In this document: one piece after another, positions 1 through 11,329 of the stretch | Numbering within the stretch: the first letter of the stretch is position 1 | Layout: each line of letters starts with the position of its first letter | Source of the DNA: Sweltsa coloradensis | Taxonomy: Eukaryota > Arthropoda > Insecta > Plecoptera > Chloroperlidae | Reading direction: 5' to 3' | NCBI GenBank assembly: GCA_024449915.1 | Contig: JAMZAV010000008.1 | Span: 1,426,001-1,490,000, forward strand | DNA length: 64,000 nucleotides | Notes under the pieces: generated by a model | Seen by the model: the letters and a program-made list of their open reading frames with translations, nothing else | Told to the model about the DNA's origin: nothing | Database searches by the model: none | Position numbers and translations under genes: made by a program

Positions 1-194
1 CTTGAGACGACACTTAAAGCATAATTACTACTAGCGAGCATTATGCTACGAGATACTTGCGCTGCTCGTCGGTTGTCGATACACCTCCCACAAGGGCGGG
101 CCTAGCTGTCACCCAGAGGGGTTCAAAGAGTCGTAGCCCATGTCAAACATTACGAACTCAAAACTAAATTCAGTATAACACGAATAAGTGTGTT

Positions 195-458
195 CACCCC
201 TATGAATAACTTTTCTGTCCGTCCGTGCATTGTCACGTCTCACGGTAAAAACCGGACGTGTCCTCCGATTCACGTGATAGTTTTTACATTCAATATGAAT
301 GATACATAATCTGTTTGTGACCCCGGGGGGAGGGGGGGGGGGGGGTCAGGATGCTGGTCTCACCTCATCCAAAGTGTGAATTTGTATATTCTCCTCACCT
401 CCAACAAACATAATCGAATGTTGCAGAGAGATGTTGTATACGATAAGCTTCGCTCCCT
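195..458 (+). mobile_element. MITE family B, copy 1 (5' end eroded)
   Basis: Shares an ordered set of blocks with the copies at 7429, 12115, 28556 (reverse) and 53276: a TGTCCGTCCGTGC/TGTCACGTCTCAC block, an ACCGGACGT block, a GTGACCC block followed by a G-rich stretch, and the right end GATAAGCTTCGCTCCCTA at about 440-457. The G-rich block has become an almost pure G tract (325-345). The left inverted terminus (TAGGGAGCGAA) is not visible, so the copy is damaged. No coding capacity; a non-autonomous element. Confidence 0.6.
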
Positions 459-891
459 ATTTTGATAACGTGTATAATTTTTTTTTAAAAAAACAACACT
501 CAAACACAAAACAAAACAAAACCAAAACAATCTCATTTGTGTTTTGGAGGTAGTGGACATTGAGCTGCGTCATAGTGTGTCTAGTGCGCACTTGATTATC
601 CATCAACACCTTTTACAAAATAATTATAATAATACATTTGTTTATTGATGTAAATAACTAAACAATCAGATCGTATATCTATCCAACATTAAGTCATAAT
701 TAATTTTGATTATTCGTTGTTGGTTTTACAAAAAAAGTAACTAACTGTGGTGTTTTTTTTCATCGATATTGTAACATTATAATAATATGCTAAAAATAAG
801 AAAGTAGTTTATGATACTCGACAAACACTTGTAATATATTGTTTCATGTGTGTTTCTATAAGGTTTTAATTTAATAACCATTATCACAGCT

Positions 892-1056
892 TTCTTCTTC
901 TTCTTCTTCTTCTTCTTCTTCTTCTTCTTCTTCTTCTTCTTCTTCTTCTTCTTCTTCTTCTTCTTCTTCTTCTTCTTCTTCTTCTTCTTCTTCTTCTTCT
1001 TCTTCTTCTTCTTCTTCTTCTTCTTCTTCTTCTTCTTCTTCTTCTTCTTCTTCTTC
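892..1056. repeat. (TTC)n microsatellite, about 55 units
   Basis: Essentially uninterrupted TTC/GAA trinucleotide run. It creates a spurious poly-lysine reading frame on the minus strand. Runs of GAA/TTC this long can form triplex DNA. A second run of the same length lies at 40621-40786. Confidence 0.99.
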
Positions 1057-1080
1057 GTGTTAGTGTTTATTCTCATTTAA

Positions 1081-1800
1081 ACGTTAAAAAGGACTTAAAG
1101 TCACACCGAGCTCTCCCCGCAACCATGATTGGATTCCAAGCTAATTTTCTGGTTGTTGCCACTTGTGTAGCCTTATAAATTTGCAGAGACTTTGTCATTA
1201 ATTCTCCTTGCTAGCCATGGTTGGAAGTTGGAACTCGTAGGACTGCGTGAAACTGTTTAATTTCTATAGAAAAGAAAATAAGATTTTTAAATGGTATAAC
1301 ACTATCGTCGTAAGTAATTTAAACTATAGTCAATATTATTATAATTGATTATACTTTGGAATTTTTGAGATAACCGATTGTGCAAAATGTTTTGCACGCT
1401 CACAATTAAATGTAATAATATTCAATTATGTACTCATTTTGAACAGATAAAGCGTTGTTTTTCAAATTAGTTGCTTTGGCCTGGCATATTACCGTGTTTT
1501 CCATCTCTGAGTGTTATTGTGTACTTTTCCAAGGCGTTATTCCAATTAGTACACATCAATGTGTTAAGCGGGTTATATATCGTACGAGTTTTGACTGTAC
1601 TTGTTATGTTTTATTAGCATCACCTTTTGATAATAGGAATATTGGCAGCGATTTTAAACACAATTCATCTTTTAAAAATATATATTTTGGGACAAATTAT
1701 TCGTTTTAACGGCCGGCAAAAATAATTTACTTTTCTGACACTGTGCCAACGGTTGCCCCAACGTCTTGAAAGCGTTGCGTGAGCGTCTAGCCAGCTGCGC
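1081..1800. other. No feature recognised
   Basis: AT-rich unique-looking sequence. One 84-codon open frame at 1455-1709 on the plus strand has no family resemblance and average composition, so it is treated as chance. Confidence 0.5.
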
Positions 1801-1807
1801 TTCTATC

Positions 1808-2030
1808 TTACGAAACGACATAGATGGCTCATGCTTACTTTGATCCTGGAGGTCACGGGCTCGAAGCCCGCCATCGGAAATCTGATTGAAAGTATGTCCT
1901 AGGTTTTCTTGAGAATGCTGAGGTTAAGTTCTATTCTTTGGACATTCTTTTCATCACTACCCTAACGCCCTACAAGTCAGACACCTGCAAAGGGGCACCT
2001 CAGAAGAAAATGATGTATACATCCTTCTTT
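1808..2030 (+). mobile_element. SINE family A, copy 1, 5' part (split by palindrome)
   Basis: The tRNA-derived head ends in a B-box-like GGCTCGAAGCCC at 1858-1869. The family body follows: ATCTGATTGAAAGT, GGTTTTCTTGAGAATG, TGGACATTC and ACCCTAACGCC. The 3' end of the family (CCTACAGCGG..CATTCTTTC) resumes only at 2652, so the element is interrupted by the palindrome at 2031-2651. Confidence 0.65.
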
Positions 2031-2651
2031 CTGTTTGGGCACGAAAATATGTTTTATAAAATAACTATAAAACAGTAGTATTGGAGTAAAAACATCATGA
2101 ATAGTCTTTTGAGAAGACAAAACTATTTTTGAAAAAAATCGCCCATGAGTACTCCGAATATTGCGGCTTTTTAAAAGCGTTTTTGTGGATCGTTTTATCA
2201 AAGACTAAATGAGTTGGACATGCAGCTGATATTTTAACCATAGTTCACACTTACTCGTGACATGGACATGTAACATTTTGAAATGCGTATCTCTAATATA
2301 TTGCCTACATTGATTTTTTGCATTTTCTGTTACGCTGAGGGTATTTGTAACGGAAAATACAAAAAATCGTAAAAGGCAAGATATTAAAAATACACATTTC
2401 AAAATATCACATGTCCTAGTCACAGGTAAGTGTAAACTATGTTAAAAATATCAGCCATCCAACTCATATACTCTTTGTAAAACGATCCACAAAAATGCTT
2501 TTAAAAAATCCGCAATATTGGGAGTACGCATGGGCGATTTTTTTTTTCAAAAATAGTTTTGGTCTTCTCAAAAGACTATTTATGATGTTTTTACTCCAAC
2601 ACTACTGTTTTATGGTTATTTTGGAAAACTTATATTCTTGCCCGCACAGCC
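2031..2651. mobile_element. Long palindromic (foldback) element, ~620 bp
   Basis: Two arms of roughly 300 bp are imperfect reverse complements around a centre near 2335. Examples of paired blocks: ACAGTAGTATTGGAGT near 2071 with ACTCCAACACTACTGT near 2593; GGATCGTTTTATCAAAGA at 2188 with TTTGTAAAACGATCC near 2475; GGACATGTAACATTTTGAAA at 2263 with TTTCAAAATATCACATGTCC near 2397. The outer ends read CTGTTTGGGCA on the left and TGCCCGCACAG on the right. It encodes nothing recognisable; the open frames at 1977-2201 and 2495-2758 are mirror images of each other through the palindrome. Mapping: a non-autonomous foldback transposon inserted into a SINE. Confidence 0.8.
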
Positions 2652-2685
2652 TACAGCGGACATTCTTTCAAAAATATTTTGAATT
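2652..2685 (+). mobile_element. SINE family A, copy 1, 3' end
   Basis: CCTACAGCGGACATTCTTTC matches the 3' terminal block of the family (CCTACAGCGGGCATCCTTAC in other copies) and completes the element begun at 1808. Confidence 0.6.
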
Positions 2686-2689
2686 TATT

Positions 2690-4190
2690 TCGATTTCAAA
2701 AATATCAATCTCCCGTCCAATGATCCAAGCCTTCATGCGATTTCATTCAATGTTTTAATATCTGCGACATTTTTCATATTACTGTTTAAAATATATAAAT
2801 CAATTTGTAGCATACAACAAAGAAATCAGTAATATTAAGTCTGATTTAAAAAATCCTGCTTTTTAGCTTGGAAATTCTCTAGTTACAGGCAGAAAAACTA
2901 CGTACTGTATACTGAAGCTATGATTCGTGTTTAAGAGAAAATATTTGTCGTGCGTTTACTGCAATTTCGTTTTATAGATTGACTTCTAAAGCACAACGTT
3001 TCATTTGCATTCGGTAAATAATTCATATACTGCATATTAGAGAAATGTAAAATACCAATAGGTTTTTCGTAAAGTTACCACAATATAGGGCCTACATGTT
3101 AGAAATATGTTGTTTACCACATTTGAAATAAATATTTCATTTTCCTTTCGTTTCATGTTTTACAAGAAGTCACTTTTTTCCCCTCGGGTTTGTAGCCCTG
3201 CTCTAGCTAGCTATTTAGTTTTAATGCCTTGAGCTAAAGTATAAATTTCATATGTTGAGGAAAAAGAAAAATTCAATGCCTAGATTTATCGAAGATATTA
3301 AACTGTCTAGTTTGCCGGTGGAATGTCATAGAGTCAGGAAGTGAACTTCGAAATGTCAAAAGCTCTCAGTATGAATATTTCATGGCGAATGCTTCCCCTG
3401 AAAGCCAACATTTACCTGATGATTGCGAGGCGCGCTAGGCGTTTCCACTGAGCTTCAAGCACCTAGAGGAATAGATTTATCATATCTGTCCTCGGAATGC
3501 TGTTGCTTTACTACCATACTTAAACACCACGAGCATAAACTAACTCTATTTTTATGAGTGCGTTTCTAGGGTGCACACAATCCGTAGGAAAACTTTGGAA
3601 ATGTTATGATTTGCGTTCTTATCATTAATACTGTATTAAAAATAAAAATATCTCTATGATTGGCTTATTGGGTTTTGATAAAATCATGGTCCGATTTTAT
3701 CCAATCTTAACGCAAAAGTTTTGCTACGATTTGTAGAGCACATGTTTAATTTTTTTACACCTGTTATTTCCGAATTCGCATTTTTATTCCCTATTTTACG
3801 CTCCTATCAATAACACTAAAGTCCTCTCTCTTCAGCCCCAGCCAGGCCTTGTAACTACTGCGCCCTTCGGCAAACTGCGAGGGTGGTCTTTACTAATTCA
3901 TAAAACAGATTTCGGGTACTTGGACCTTTAAACACTGCGAGTTGTCGAAGTAAGGGCTGCCTCTTTTATGTGTCTAGCCATCGTTTCAGTAGGAGGAGGC
4001 ACTAGAAAATCTACACAACGCATCGGACTAGTCTCACTGACTATTAATAAGTATTGTACAACGAAGAAACTGGTCCAAATCTAAGTCAAAAACTGTTTAT
4101 TCACCTAGTTAGATAATCAGTACGTTGATTAATGAAATAAACAGATAAAAGTTACAGACGCGAATTCTACATTATATAATTTATTGTTAA
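2690..4190. other. No feature recognised
   Basis: AT-rich sequence without convincing open frames, repeats shared with the rest of the window, or splice-bounded segments. A slightly GC-richer patch at about 3828-3890 has no open frame of note. Confidence 0.45.
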
Positions 4191-4191
<1 letters not shown>

Positions 4192-4237
<46 letters not shown>

Positions 4238-4248
4238 GTGTGTGTGTT
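4192..4248. repeat. (GTT)n followed by (GT)n
   Basis: About 14 GTT units run directly into a short GT dinucleotide run. Confidence 0.97.
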
Positions 4249-4552
4249 TGTTCACTCTGTACGTACCGAAAAAATAGCTACTCTGATGATGAAATTTTTT
4301 TAAGGGAGCTCAGAAATAACTGACACAGTTCCTTTCATAGTTAAATAAAAATCGCTCGCATACCATTTTTTGAATACTTTTTACCAATTATTTCTCCCAG
4401 AATAAGAACTGGATTCTAATCTAAGAATATGTATTAGAGCGTAAGTAAAAGTAATCTTAGGTGATAGCTATAGTAGTAGTTTATATTCAATTCAGATTAT
4501 TCCAGCCCTCCAGCACAAGAAAATGAGACTTGGGAATCATCACGTCTCAAGC

Positions 4553-4822
4553 GTACGCACGAAACTTTTATTCGGGATGTCACGATTTCGATTCCCGCCA
4601 CTGGAAATCCTGACTGAAAGTTTTTTAAGGATTCTCTTAAGTCGATGGTGCGAATTTTAGGGATTGTCCTCTCACACAGCCCTGGACATTACCCTTAGAG
4701 CTGCTCTAGCATCCTAATAACCTAATTGTTAGTCACCTTATGAGGGACACACGGGGTATTAACTGATATGTATCCTGGGACTACAGCGAGCATCCTTCCG
4801 AAAATGTTTGTTTTTGCTTGAG
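4553..4822 (+). mobile_element. SINE family A, copy 2, near full length
   Basis: tRNA-like head with a B-box-like GATTTCGATTCCCG at 4583-4597, then CACTGGAAATCCTGACTGAA, the internal block CAGCCCTGGACATTACCCTT, CCTAATAACCTAATT, GAGGGACACACGGGGT, and the 3' block CTACAGCGAGCATCCTTCC. The order and spacing match the copies at 30470 and 53570. Length about 265 bp; no coding capacity. Confidence 0.85.
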
Positions 4823-4829
4823 AGTGTAA

Positions 4830-6770
4830 TGATTGCACATTACTAAACTTTATACATTATACTCAGGTCAATAAAATACTGAATTCAGATTATTAACTAA
4901 CTGCATCATGCATTTAAATATTGCAATTACCAGGTCAATAAAATGCAAGCTAAAGGTAAATAAGAAAACTCAAGTTGTTTGCCACAACTGACCTGGTTTC
5001 TACAGCTAACGGTGTTCCTCGTTTTGTTATTTTCTTAGGAAACTCAGTTAGTTGTCTGGGAGGAGAGGAGGGGACGCGGGCGTGGGATGGAGGGGATCTA
5101 TCTAATGATCATTCTATAGTTGTTTTATTCAGATTGTTTACCTACCTTCAATACATTACGTTTGTGCTTGCCAAACAGTGCTAGCAGACAGATTTGCATT
5201 TTGTTATGTCCAAGTCAATAATAATTGCAAATATTGTTCTAGTCAGTCTTTCTAATGCACGCGAAAGATAGTTTTAAGTCGTTTGCCTAGAACCGTAAAG
5301 TTTTCCAAGTTAAATGTGTGCTTGTTAGGTAAGTGTGTTAGTTGGTGAGTTTGAGGATTGATGAGATGTTGCTAATCCAGGGCTCGCGTGCGAGACGGTG
5401 AAACTTCTTGGACTGGCGCAATAAACACTTCCCGCTCCCGCTGGAAGGCATTCTTTATTCCCCGTTCTGTGCAGTCTCATTGTGTCTTGGGAGATGTAAA
5501 CACCCTGCCTATACAACACCTGGTAGATATGAAACTGCAGGGTAGATACAATAGTGAACAAAACACAAGAGACAACAGAATGCACTTGAACTGCGTCAGA
5601 CTATATATGTGTAACGTATTGCATCGTATCAACGCCCTAGCGACGGTGATTCTGATTCCTAACAAAGGTTGGTTCCTACTACAAGCCAATGGGTAGTATT
5701 ATGGTCAATGCTTCGTAAAAATGACTTTAAATTGTTCACAATTACACACTGTTTTTTCCCCGATCGAGGAAAACATACGTTTATTTCAAACCATGAATAA
5801 TTATTGAATGTCATTTCCAATGTAGGCCTAGTTGGTAGGTTGCTAGAATATGTTTCACGTAACGTACGTCTTCATGATATATTCGGCAGACTGCACCGCC
5901 TTCCTCAGACGCGAGGTTACTGGAGGCTGAACATCACGCATTTGGTGAGTGTGCTATGTTGTTTTCACCGAGTATTGTTCCGTGGTGTTACGTTCCATCT
6001 CTCTTCGGCTACTCAGTCATAGTTTTTATCAAGAAAGTTCTCTTAAATCTCATAATAATATTTAAAACTTCATTTCAAAAGTATGTAAGTATAATATTAA
6101 GTGAAGTCTAAATACTGCAAACATCAGCTAGTAAAAGGGGCATATTATATTTCTCCCCGAAATTAGAGACTTAGAAATGATGATGACGTATTAAAAAAAT
6201 AGAAGTATTATTAAATTTGTGATATGAAATGGATTAAAATGAGTAAAAATATAATCAGGAAATGGGAAAAAATACAAAGTAACAAAGTGAAAAAGAAAAA
6301 AACGTAAAACAAATTTCAAAAAAAATGAAAAATCTGATTTGTTAGTGTCCCATGCACTGTCATGGTTGTAACATGTATCTCTGGGTCGTCTGGTATGAAA
6401 CCTTAGCTCGTAAGTAAGATATTCCTCATGTCACGTTTGCCTGATGTATTATGAAATATCCAGAGAGTTTGTATGAGAAATGGAGCTATCAATAACAGAC
6501 AAACAGTGATTGAATGGTTTTTAGCGGGACATTGCCTCTATATCGGAAAATTATTTTAATATGTGAGCTGTAGGTTTTGCGTACGTGTATGCATCTGACG
6601 TAAATTAAACGTTGTTACGGATACGTACCCCCTTCATCAATTTGAGAGTCTAAAAATACTTATATTTATTTTATGGTTGAGCTATGCTGCCATTATAACT
6701 GCTTTGAAGATAAATCTATACGGACAGAACTAGGAATGCCCGCTGTAAAGTACATAAAACTCTAACTTAC
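4830..6770. other. No confirmed feature; a few weak exon-like signals
   Basis: Segments at 5380-5560 and 5880-5945 are GC-richer than their surroundings. The second has TTCCTCAG before ACGCGAGGTT and GGTGAGTG after it, which would bound a 36-nt exon, too short to judge. Open frames of 70-100 codons here overlap on both strands and resemble nothing known. Confidence 0.35.
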
Positions 6771-6777
6771 TGTGACT

Positions 6778-6915
6778 CTCTTCTGGTGACTTACTAGGTA
6801 CTTAGGGTGATTGCGATAAGAATGTTCAAGGGCTGTGGAGGAGCTAATCTCAGCATTCGCCTAAAGGACTGAAGAAAATCTTGTAAGGATTGCCGGTGGC
6901 AGAGTCTCTCTCGTT
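6778..6915 (-). mobile_element. SINE family A fragment, reverse orientation
   Basis: On the plus strand it reads CTGGTGACTTACTAGG, GAATGTTCAAGGGCTGT, CAGCATTCGCC, GGACTGAAGAAAATC and GGATTGCCGGTGGCAGAGTC. This is the reverse complement of the family body followed by the start of its tRNA-like head. The 3' end is missing. Confidence 0.75.
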
Positions 6916-6919
6916 ACGC

Positions 6920-7425
6920 ACATTTACAAATAAATAACGTTTGGGTTCTTTGTCAAGATAGATTGATTTCACCCTTTTCAGTTTTCAAGGCCACAGGTTG
7001 AATTTTGAACTCTCGAAACAAATGAATAATACATAAATGTAGGGTTTGCAGGATGCCAAGATAGATTTTTAGATGAGTATTTCTGTTTGCAAATGATTCT
7101 ACAATGATCTATGCCGTTAGGTTGTAATATATATAATATATGTAATATATAATATATGCACAAAATTATGCCGTTTAGGTTTTTATAGTAAGGCCATACA
7201 AAACGCTCCCACAAAAGAATATGTCAGTAGATCTTACACGTAACAAGAGCACGTAATTGATGGGAAGAGAGGGTAAGGGTGGAGGAAAGAGTAGGATGGG
7301 AAGATTGGTTTCGATTTCCATTGTAGAAATTTGCCAAGTGAAAAGTTTCGCATCGCATCGGTGGCTACGAACCAAGCATTAGTGCTCATCAGCCGAACCG
7401 AGTTACCTGTCATTCCGGTCGCAGA
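6920..7425. other. No gene recognised
   Basis: Contains a short AT-palindromic stretch (7126-7160, ATATATAATATAT repeats) and nothing else distinctive. Confidence 0.45.
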
Positions 7426-7428
7426 TCC

Positions 7429-7680
7429 TAGGGAGCGAAGCTCTCCAGTGCGTCACGTTCAACGATAATACCAGACATGACCCTCGATTGACACGCGGTT
7501 TTTTGTTTTTGTTGACATTTACCTTTATTAGGATGAAACAGAATGATTTTGGTGGCCCTGGAGGACGACTCTAATAGGGAATATTTCCAAACTTGGCACT
7601 ATCTCCAAAACAGATCAACGCTGTATGTGTGAGGGGCCTCATGCCCTTTTCCAACTTTCTATGGAGTTGTGCATCTTAAA
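7429..7680 (+). mobile_element. MITE family B, copy 2 (5' end intact)
   Basis: Begins TAGGGAGCGAAGCTCTCC, the mirror of the right terminus seen at 440-457 and 53541-53558. Then come GATTGACACG, TTTGTTGACATT, AGGATGAAACAGAATGATTT and GGTGGCCCTGGAGG, in the same order as the other copies. The right end is lost. Confidence 0.65.
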
Positions 7681-7792
7681 TTTATGTCATATTTTGTCTA
7701 TCTTCTAAAATAAATAACGATAATAATTAGTCGGAAAACATTCCCGTATAGGTGGAATTAATAAGATAAGATTTGAATACAATCGATATAAG

Positions 7793-7990
7793 TTATTAAT
7801 CCAACTCGCCCTGCGGTATAATGGAATCAAGTGAAATCAAAGCAAACATCGTGTAACAGTCGATATTAGATTCGCAAGTGTTCGGTTGTAATGAACGATC
7901 AGGTCGATTGTAATTGCTCGTGATCAAAGGATTATCCCGGCAGCTTGCAGGCTTAGGGCCCGATGACGACACTTGCAGTAGGATTAGTCT
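7793..7990. promoter_or_regulatory. Possible cis-regulatory cluster (Otx/Bicoid- and TCF-like sites)
   Basis: Within 200 bp of non-repetitive, GC-richer DNA there are three TAATCC/GGATTA motifs (7797-7802, 7929-7934, 7981-7986), an ATCAAAGG motif overlapping the second (7923-7930), and several AATCAA/ATTAG cores. TAATCC is the consensus of K50 homeodomains and ATCAAAGG that of TCF/LEF. Short motifs occur by chance in AT-rich DNA, so this is only a suggestion. It lies about 1 kb upstream of the candidate exon at 8900. Confidence 0.25.
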
Positions 7991-8639
7991 GGCGCTGCTG
8001 GTGCTGGGGCCTCTTCTTCATTAACATACACAGAGGAATCATGGCCAATTTGACGCACAATGATTTCAAACGAGCACCATTCACATGCTTGCAAGACTTC
8101 AAGTAGCAACAGATCAACAAGAGAATTAAATCATCGTTAAAGGGAACATTTCGAATACCGTTAGCTGTTGATGATGTTGTTAATTGATAGTATGTAGCAA
8201 AACGGGACCGTTTACGAACTATGTAAACAAACTTCAGCTTGCTTCGATAAACATGCTTTTAATACTTCCTCTCAATGTTTAGCTGCTTTGACGCGCCCAA
8301 AAGCTTGTCTAATGTGAGAGAAATGCGTTTCGGTAGTTCTAAAGGAACATACGAAACGAAACTTGTTTCATGTAACTACTCAGATGTTGCCAAACGATTG
8401 AGGGAAATCTTGAAATCACTTATGCCTGTTGATAATATTCGTATTTGTAGGATACTATGGTTCAATTTCTGATTTCTATCATCCTGACTGAAGTATAACC
8501 TAAAATATTGCTCATTCATAAAGAGAACAAAATGACACTTTGAAATACACTAACCAGGCGATGAAAATTATTAAGCTAAAACAAATTGGTTTATTTATAT
8601 GATCTTGGTCTTCTCCCATAATTTCTCTCACTACCTTTT

Positions 8640-8865
8640 TACCCTTTCTTTTCCCTTTTTCTTTTTTCCCATCCCTTTTTTTAAATTTGATTTATTAATT
8701 AATTGCATTTAATATCCTTTTTGAATATGTTACCAACATAACTGTAGTTCATTGTTGTGCCTGCATCTATGTAATTAGATTTATTTAGTAGTCCTCTTTG
8801 TAAATCAGTTTTTTAACTGAATTGGATAGACGTTAAATAAATAAATAAAAATAAAACTTAATACG
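8640..8865 (+). mobile_element. Possible 3' tail of a non-LTR retroelement
   Basis: A pyrimidine-rich stretch is followed by AGTTTTTTAACTGAATTGG, GACGTT and a terminal (TAAA)n run at 8834-8860. This is the usual form of the 3' end of LINE-like elements. No coding sequence of the element is visible upstream. Confidence 0.35.
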
Positions 8866-8899
8866 ATGATCGAAGTAAAACGTGTTTTTTTTGTTCCAG

Positions 8900-9008
8900 G
8901 CTTCTGTGGGATCTGCACCAGTTCTTGCGACTACCGGCTAACCCACTCACCTCTCTCCCCCTGCCTCCGACCAGCCCAGACCAGCCCAGCCAGCCAGACC
9001 GAGCAGGG
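8900..9008 (+). CDS. Candidate internal exon of an unidentified gene
   Basis: A 109-nt segment of about 62% GC stands in AT-rich DNA. It is preceded by a polypyrimidine tract and AG (TTTTTTTTGTTCCAG ending at 8899) and followed at once by the strong donor GTGAGT at 9009. Two of the three frames are open throughout. One reads LLWDLHQFLRLPANPLTSLP and continues in a Pro/Ser/Gln-rich stretch; the other begins FCGICTSSCDYRL. I recognise neither. It could be a coding exon of a larger gene whose other exons lie outside or are too short to see, or an untranslated exon. The splice signals are the main support; the reading frame is undecided. Confidence 0.4.
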
Positions 9009-9009
9009 G

Positions 9010-10380
9010 TGAGTGACTTGTGTTGAGGCTACACAGTACACATCCTTCACATGTCGATCAACTCATATAGCAATCAAGATCAATGTTTCAGTTTAACAAT
9101 TACCACTTCCTTACATGTCTCCCCCCCCCCATTTCCATTCAAACAGTCTGGAAGAAATCCACGACTCCGTGTTTCCATTATCAGGCACCCCCAGCAAACA
9201 GTAATTTATGACCATTAGAGGTCGGTATTTGCATTACATCTCACGGACAAGGTGTTCCGATGAGAACAGAGAGAGACAACATACAGCAGATGTAATGAAA
9301 TCAGACGGAAGAGCTGAAAAGATTAACTTGGGTGTTTGTTAAGGCGGGATTAAGGCTAGTGAAGCCTTATCTAACACCCAACCTGCGTTGAATTGAATAC
9401 AAACATGATGTATTTGATTCGTTACAGGTAATCCTAGAAAATATTAAGTATACACGAAACAAAATTTATCAGTAAAATAAAACAAATCTAAACAATTTAA
9501 TGCTTGTTAAATTTCATGAAATTGCATTTCATCATTAAGATGAAGTTAGGTTAGATTAAATTGGATCAGGCATCGGAGAAGCTTTGCAGTAGATACAATT
9601 TATTAATTTCGTTTTTAAAAACATCATTGTTATAGGGAAAGCCTTCCAAGTACAAATACCGTTAATAACAACGTATTAGTCGACTAAATAATTAGTCGTG
9701 TGGATCGGAAGCAGCACAAACTTAAAGTTAGCAAAGTGATGAGAATCAACGTAGTGTGTACGGAAAAGGTGTTTGACACTTTGTTTTGTGCACAACCTGC
9801 GGATAATAATAGATTAATGATGAAACTAAAACCTTCAATTAGTTTGCACTTTTTTGTTGTTCAGTATAGCTGCTAATTGTAGTAATATTCGTATATATTT
9901 TACGTATATTGGAATGAGACCTAAAATTAACGTGACAAAAGCACATTAGGTTTTGGGGTAGATCCGTTTTATGCCTACCCCTGATTTACTCTGGTCCTTC
10001 GTGTGTAGACAGATAATAATGTAAAACAAAGACACTAATCTATTGCAGCACTGGAACTATAGGCTGTACCTGTTGTATGTGCACAGCGCGTATCTTGGCG
10101 TAACTCACTTATGCTAATTACGTATTAAGCGCTTATTTCCTGTATTCTCTGTCAGGCTGTATGCCTGGAGCTGGAGGTAGGCTCAGCCTAAAAGCAGGGC
10201 TTCAGCTTGCATTCATTCATTCATGCTCTGAATTCCTATTTAAAAGTCTGCTCCTGATTTATCCAGATCAGTTCGCATCCTCGTTAGTGAAATAGCATCG
10301 AGCACTCGTTCCCTATGCAAATTGAGCCTCGGTGTCAATCAGGGGTTGATCTAGCCCCAGTGAGAACGACAGTGGCCGAG
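9010..10380. other. No gene recognised; would be intron if the 8900 exon is real
   Basis: AT-rich DNA with a C tract at 9120-9130 and a small palindrome around 9680-9705 (ATTAGTCGACTAAATAATTA). No shared repeats seen. Confidence 0.4.
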
Positions 10381-10384
10381 CGAG

Positions 10385-10558
10385 CTAGCGAACGGGTCGC
10401 CTGAATAGCGTCGACTGGAACAACGTCGACCACCTCGTGTGTAGTGTACTTTCTTTGTTCCTCCTAACCTTCCTCCTAACCTTTCATTGTGCAAGGCCTG
10501 TACAAACGAGGTGGCAGACGTTATTCCTGTCGACGCTATTCAGCGTCCCCTAGCGAAC
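10385..10558. mobile_element. Small foldback element with ~50 bp inverted arms
   Basis: The left arm 10385-10438 contains GAATAGCGTCGACTGGAACA and CCACCTCGT. The right arm 10506-10558 contains ACGAGGTGG and TTCCTGTCGACGCTATTC. The arms are about 80% complementary and are joined by a spacer that contains a repeated CCTCCTAACCTT. The arms are GC-rich relative to their surroundings. A MITE-like hairpin; no protein. Confidence 0.7.
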
Positions 10559-10559
10559 T

Positions 10560-11089
10560 GAACTGTCTCACCTTGGCCGATTAAAAGGTTGGAACAAATT
10601 GATCAATTATTATTATTCATCCTATTTATAGAAAACATTTTATGGTGTCAATTTATTTTGGGTTCGTTTTTATTTAAAAGCATCCGTAGTTAAACAAATA
10701 TACATACAGTTGTTCGGCTATCTAGATACAATATCTAAGTAGCCTACATGACCTTCACATATACCAAGAAACATTTAATTTGTTTATCTCTACATGAATC
10801 TAGATCCATTTTCTAATGCATCTATAGCATGTTCCGATTCAAGGTATTTTTGTCTAACCAGTTCAATATTTACTACGCATTTTTTTGCACACTACCGGTT
10901 TAATATCACTTAAAGCCGCCCTAATTACAGACTCTGCGTGGGTGTGTGACCATGTCAGAGCTTCCGTAAAGAAACTTCACTCCCTCACGAACACGGAAGC
11001 AACGGTAGTTCATTCACTTGAAATGATGGACATTTATTTCCACCTTCTCTATGTCTATAATGAAATCGAATATACTTATTTATAGTGGT
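10560..11089. other. No feature recognised
   Basis: AT-rich; a 66-codon open frame at 10885-11085 has no resemblance to any family I know. Confidence 0.45.
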
Positions 11090-11320
11090 ATCGACATAGA
11101 CAGCTGTGAGACTCTTGTTTAGTAGGTCGGGGATTAAATCCTGCCACTGAAATGAAAGTTTTTCCAACGATTTCTTCAGTTTTTAGCGTGAAAACATGGG
11201 ATTAAGTTCTCTTAACAGCCCGTGGACATTCCTTTTTCAATAACTCCAACAGCCTAATTACCATCAGTCACCTAAAGAGAACCACCCCCTAACCGTGGGC
11301 ACCCAAACGATTTTTTTCTT
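11090..11320 (+). mobile_element. SINE family A, copy
   Basis: tRNA-like head (GGGATTAAATCCTGCCACTG in the B-box region), then TTCTTCAGTTTTTAGCGTG, GTTCTCTTAACAGCC, CAGCCTAATTACCATCAGTC, and a diverged 3' end GGGCACCC..CGATTTTTTT. Confidence 0.75.
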
Positions 11321-11329
11321 GGATATTAT

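Noticed and set aside
777..1076. Poly-lysine open frame
   Set aside because: It is the (TTC)n microsatellite read on the minus strand.
5880..5945. Micro-exon candidate (TTCCTCAG ... GGTGAGTG)
   Set aside because: 36 nt is too short to judge and no neighbouring exon is visible.
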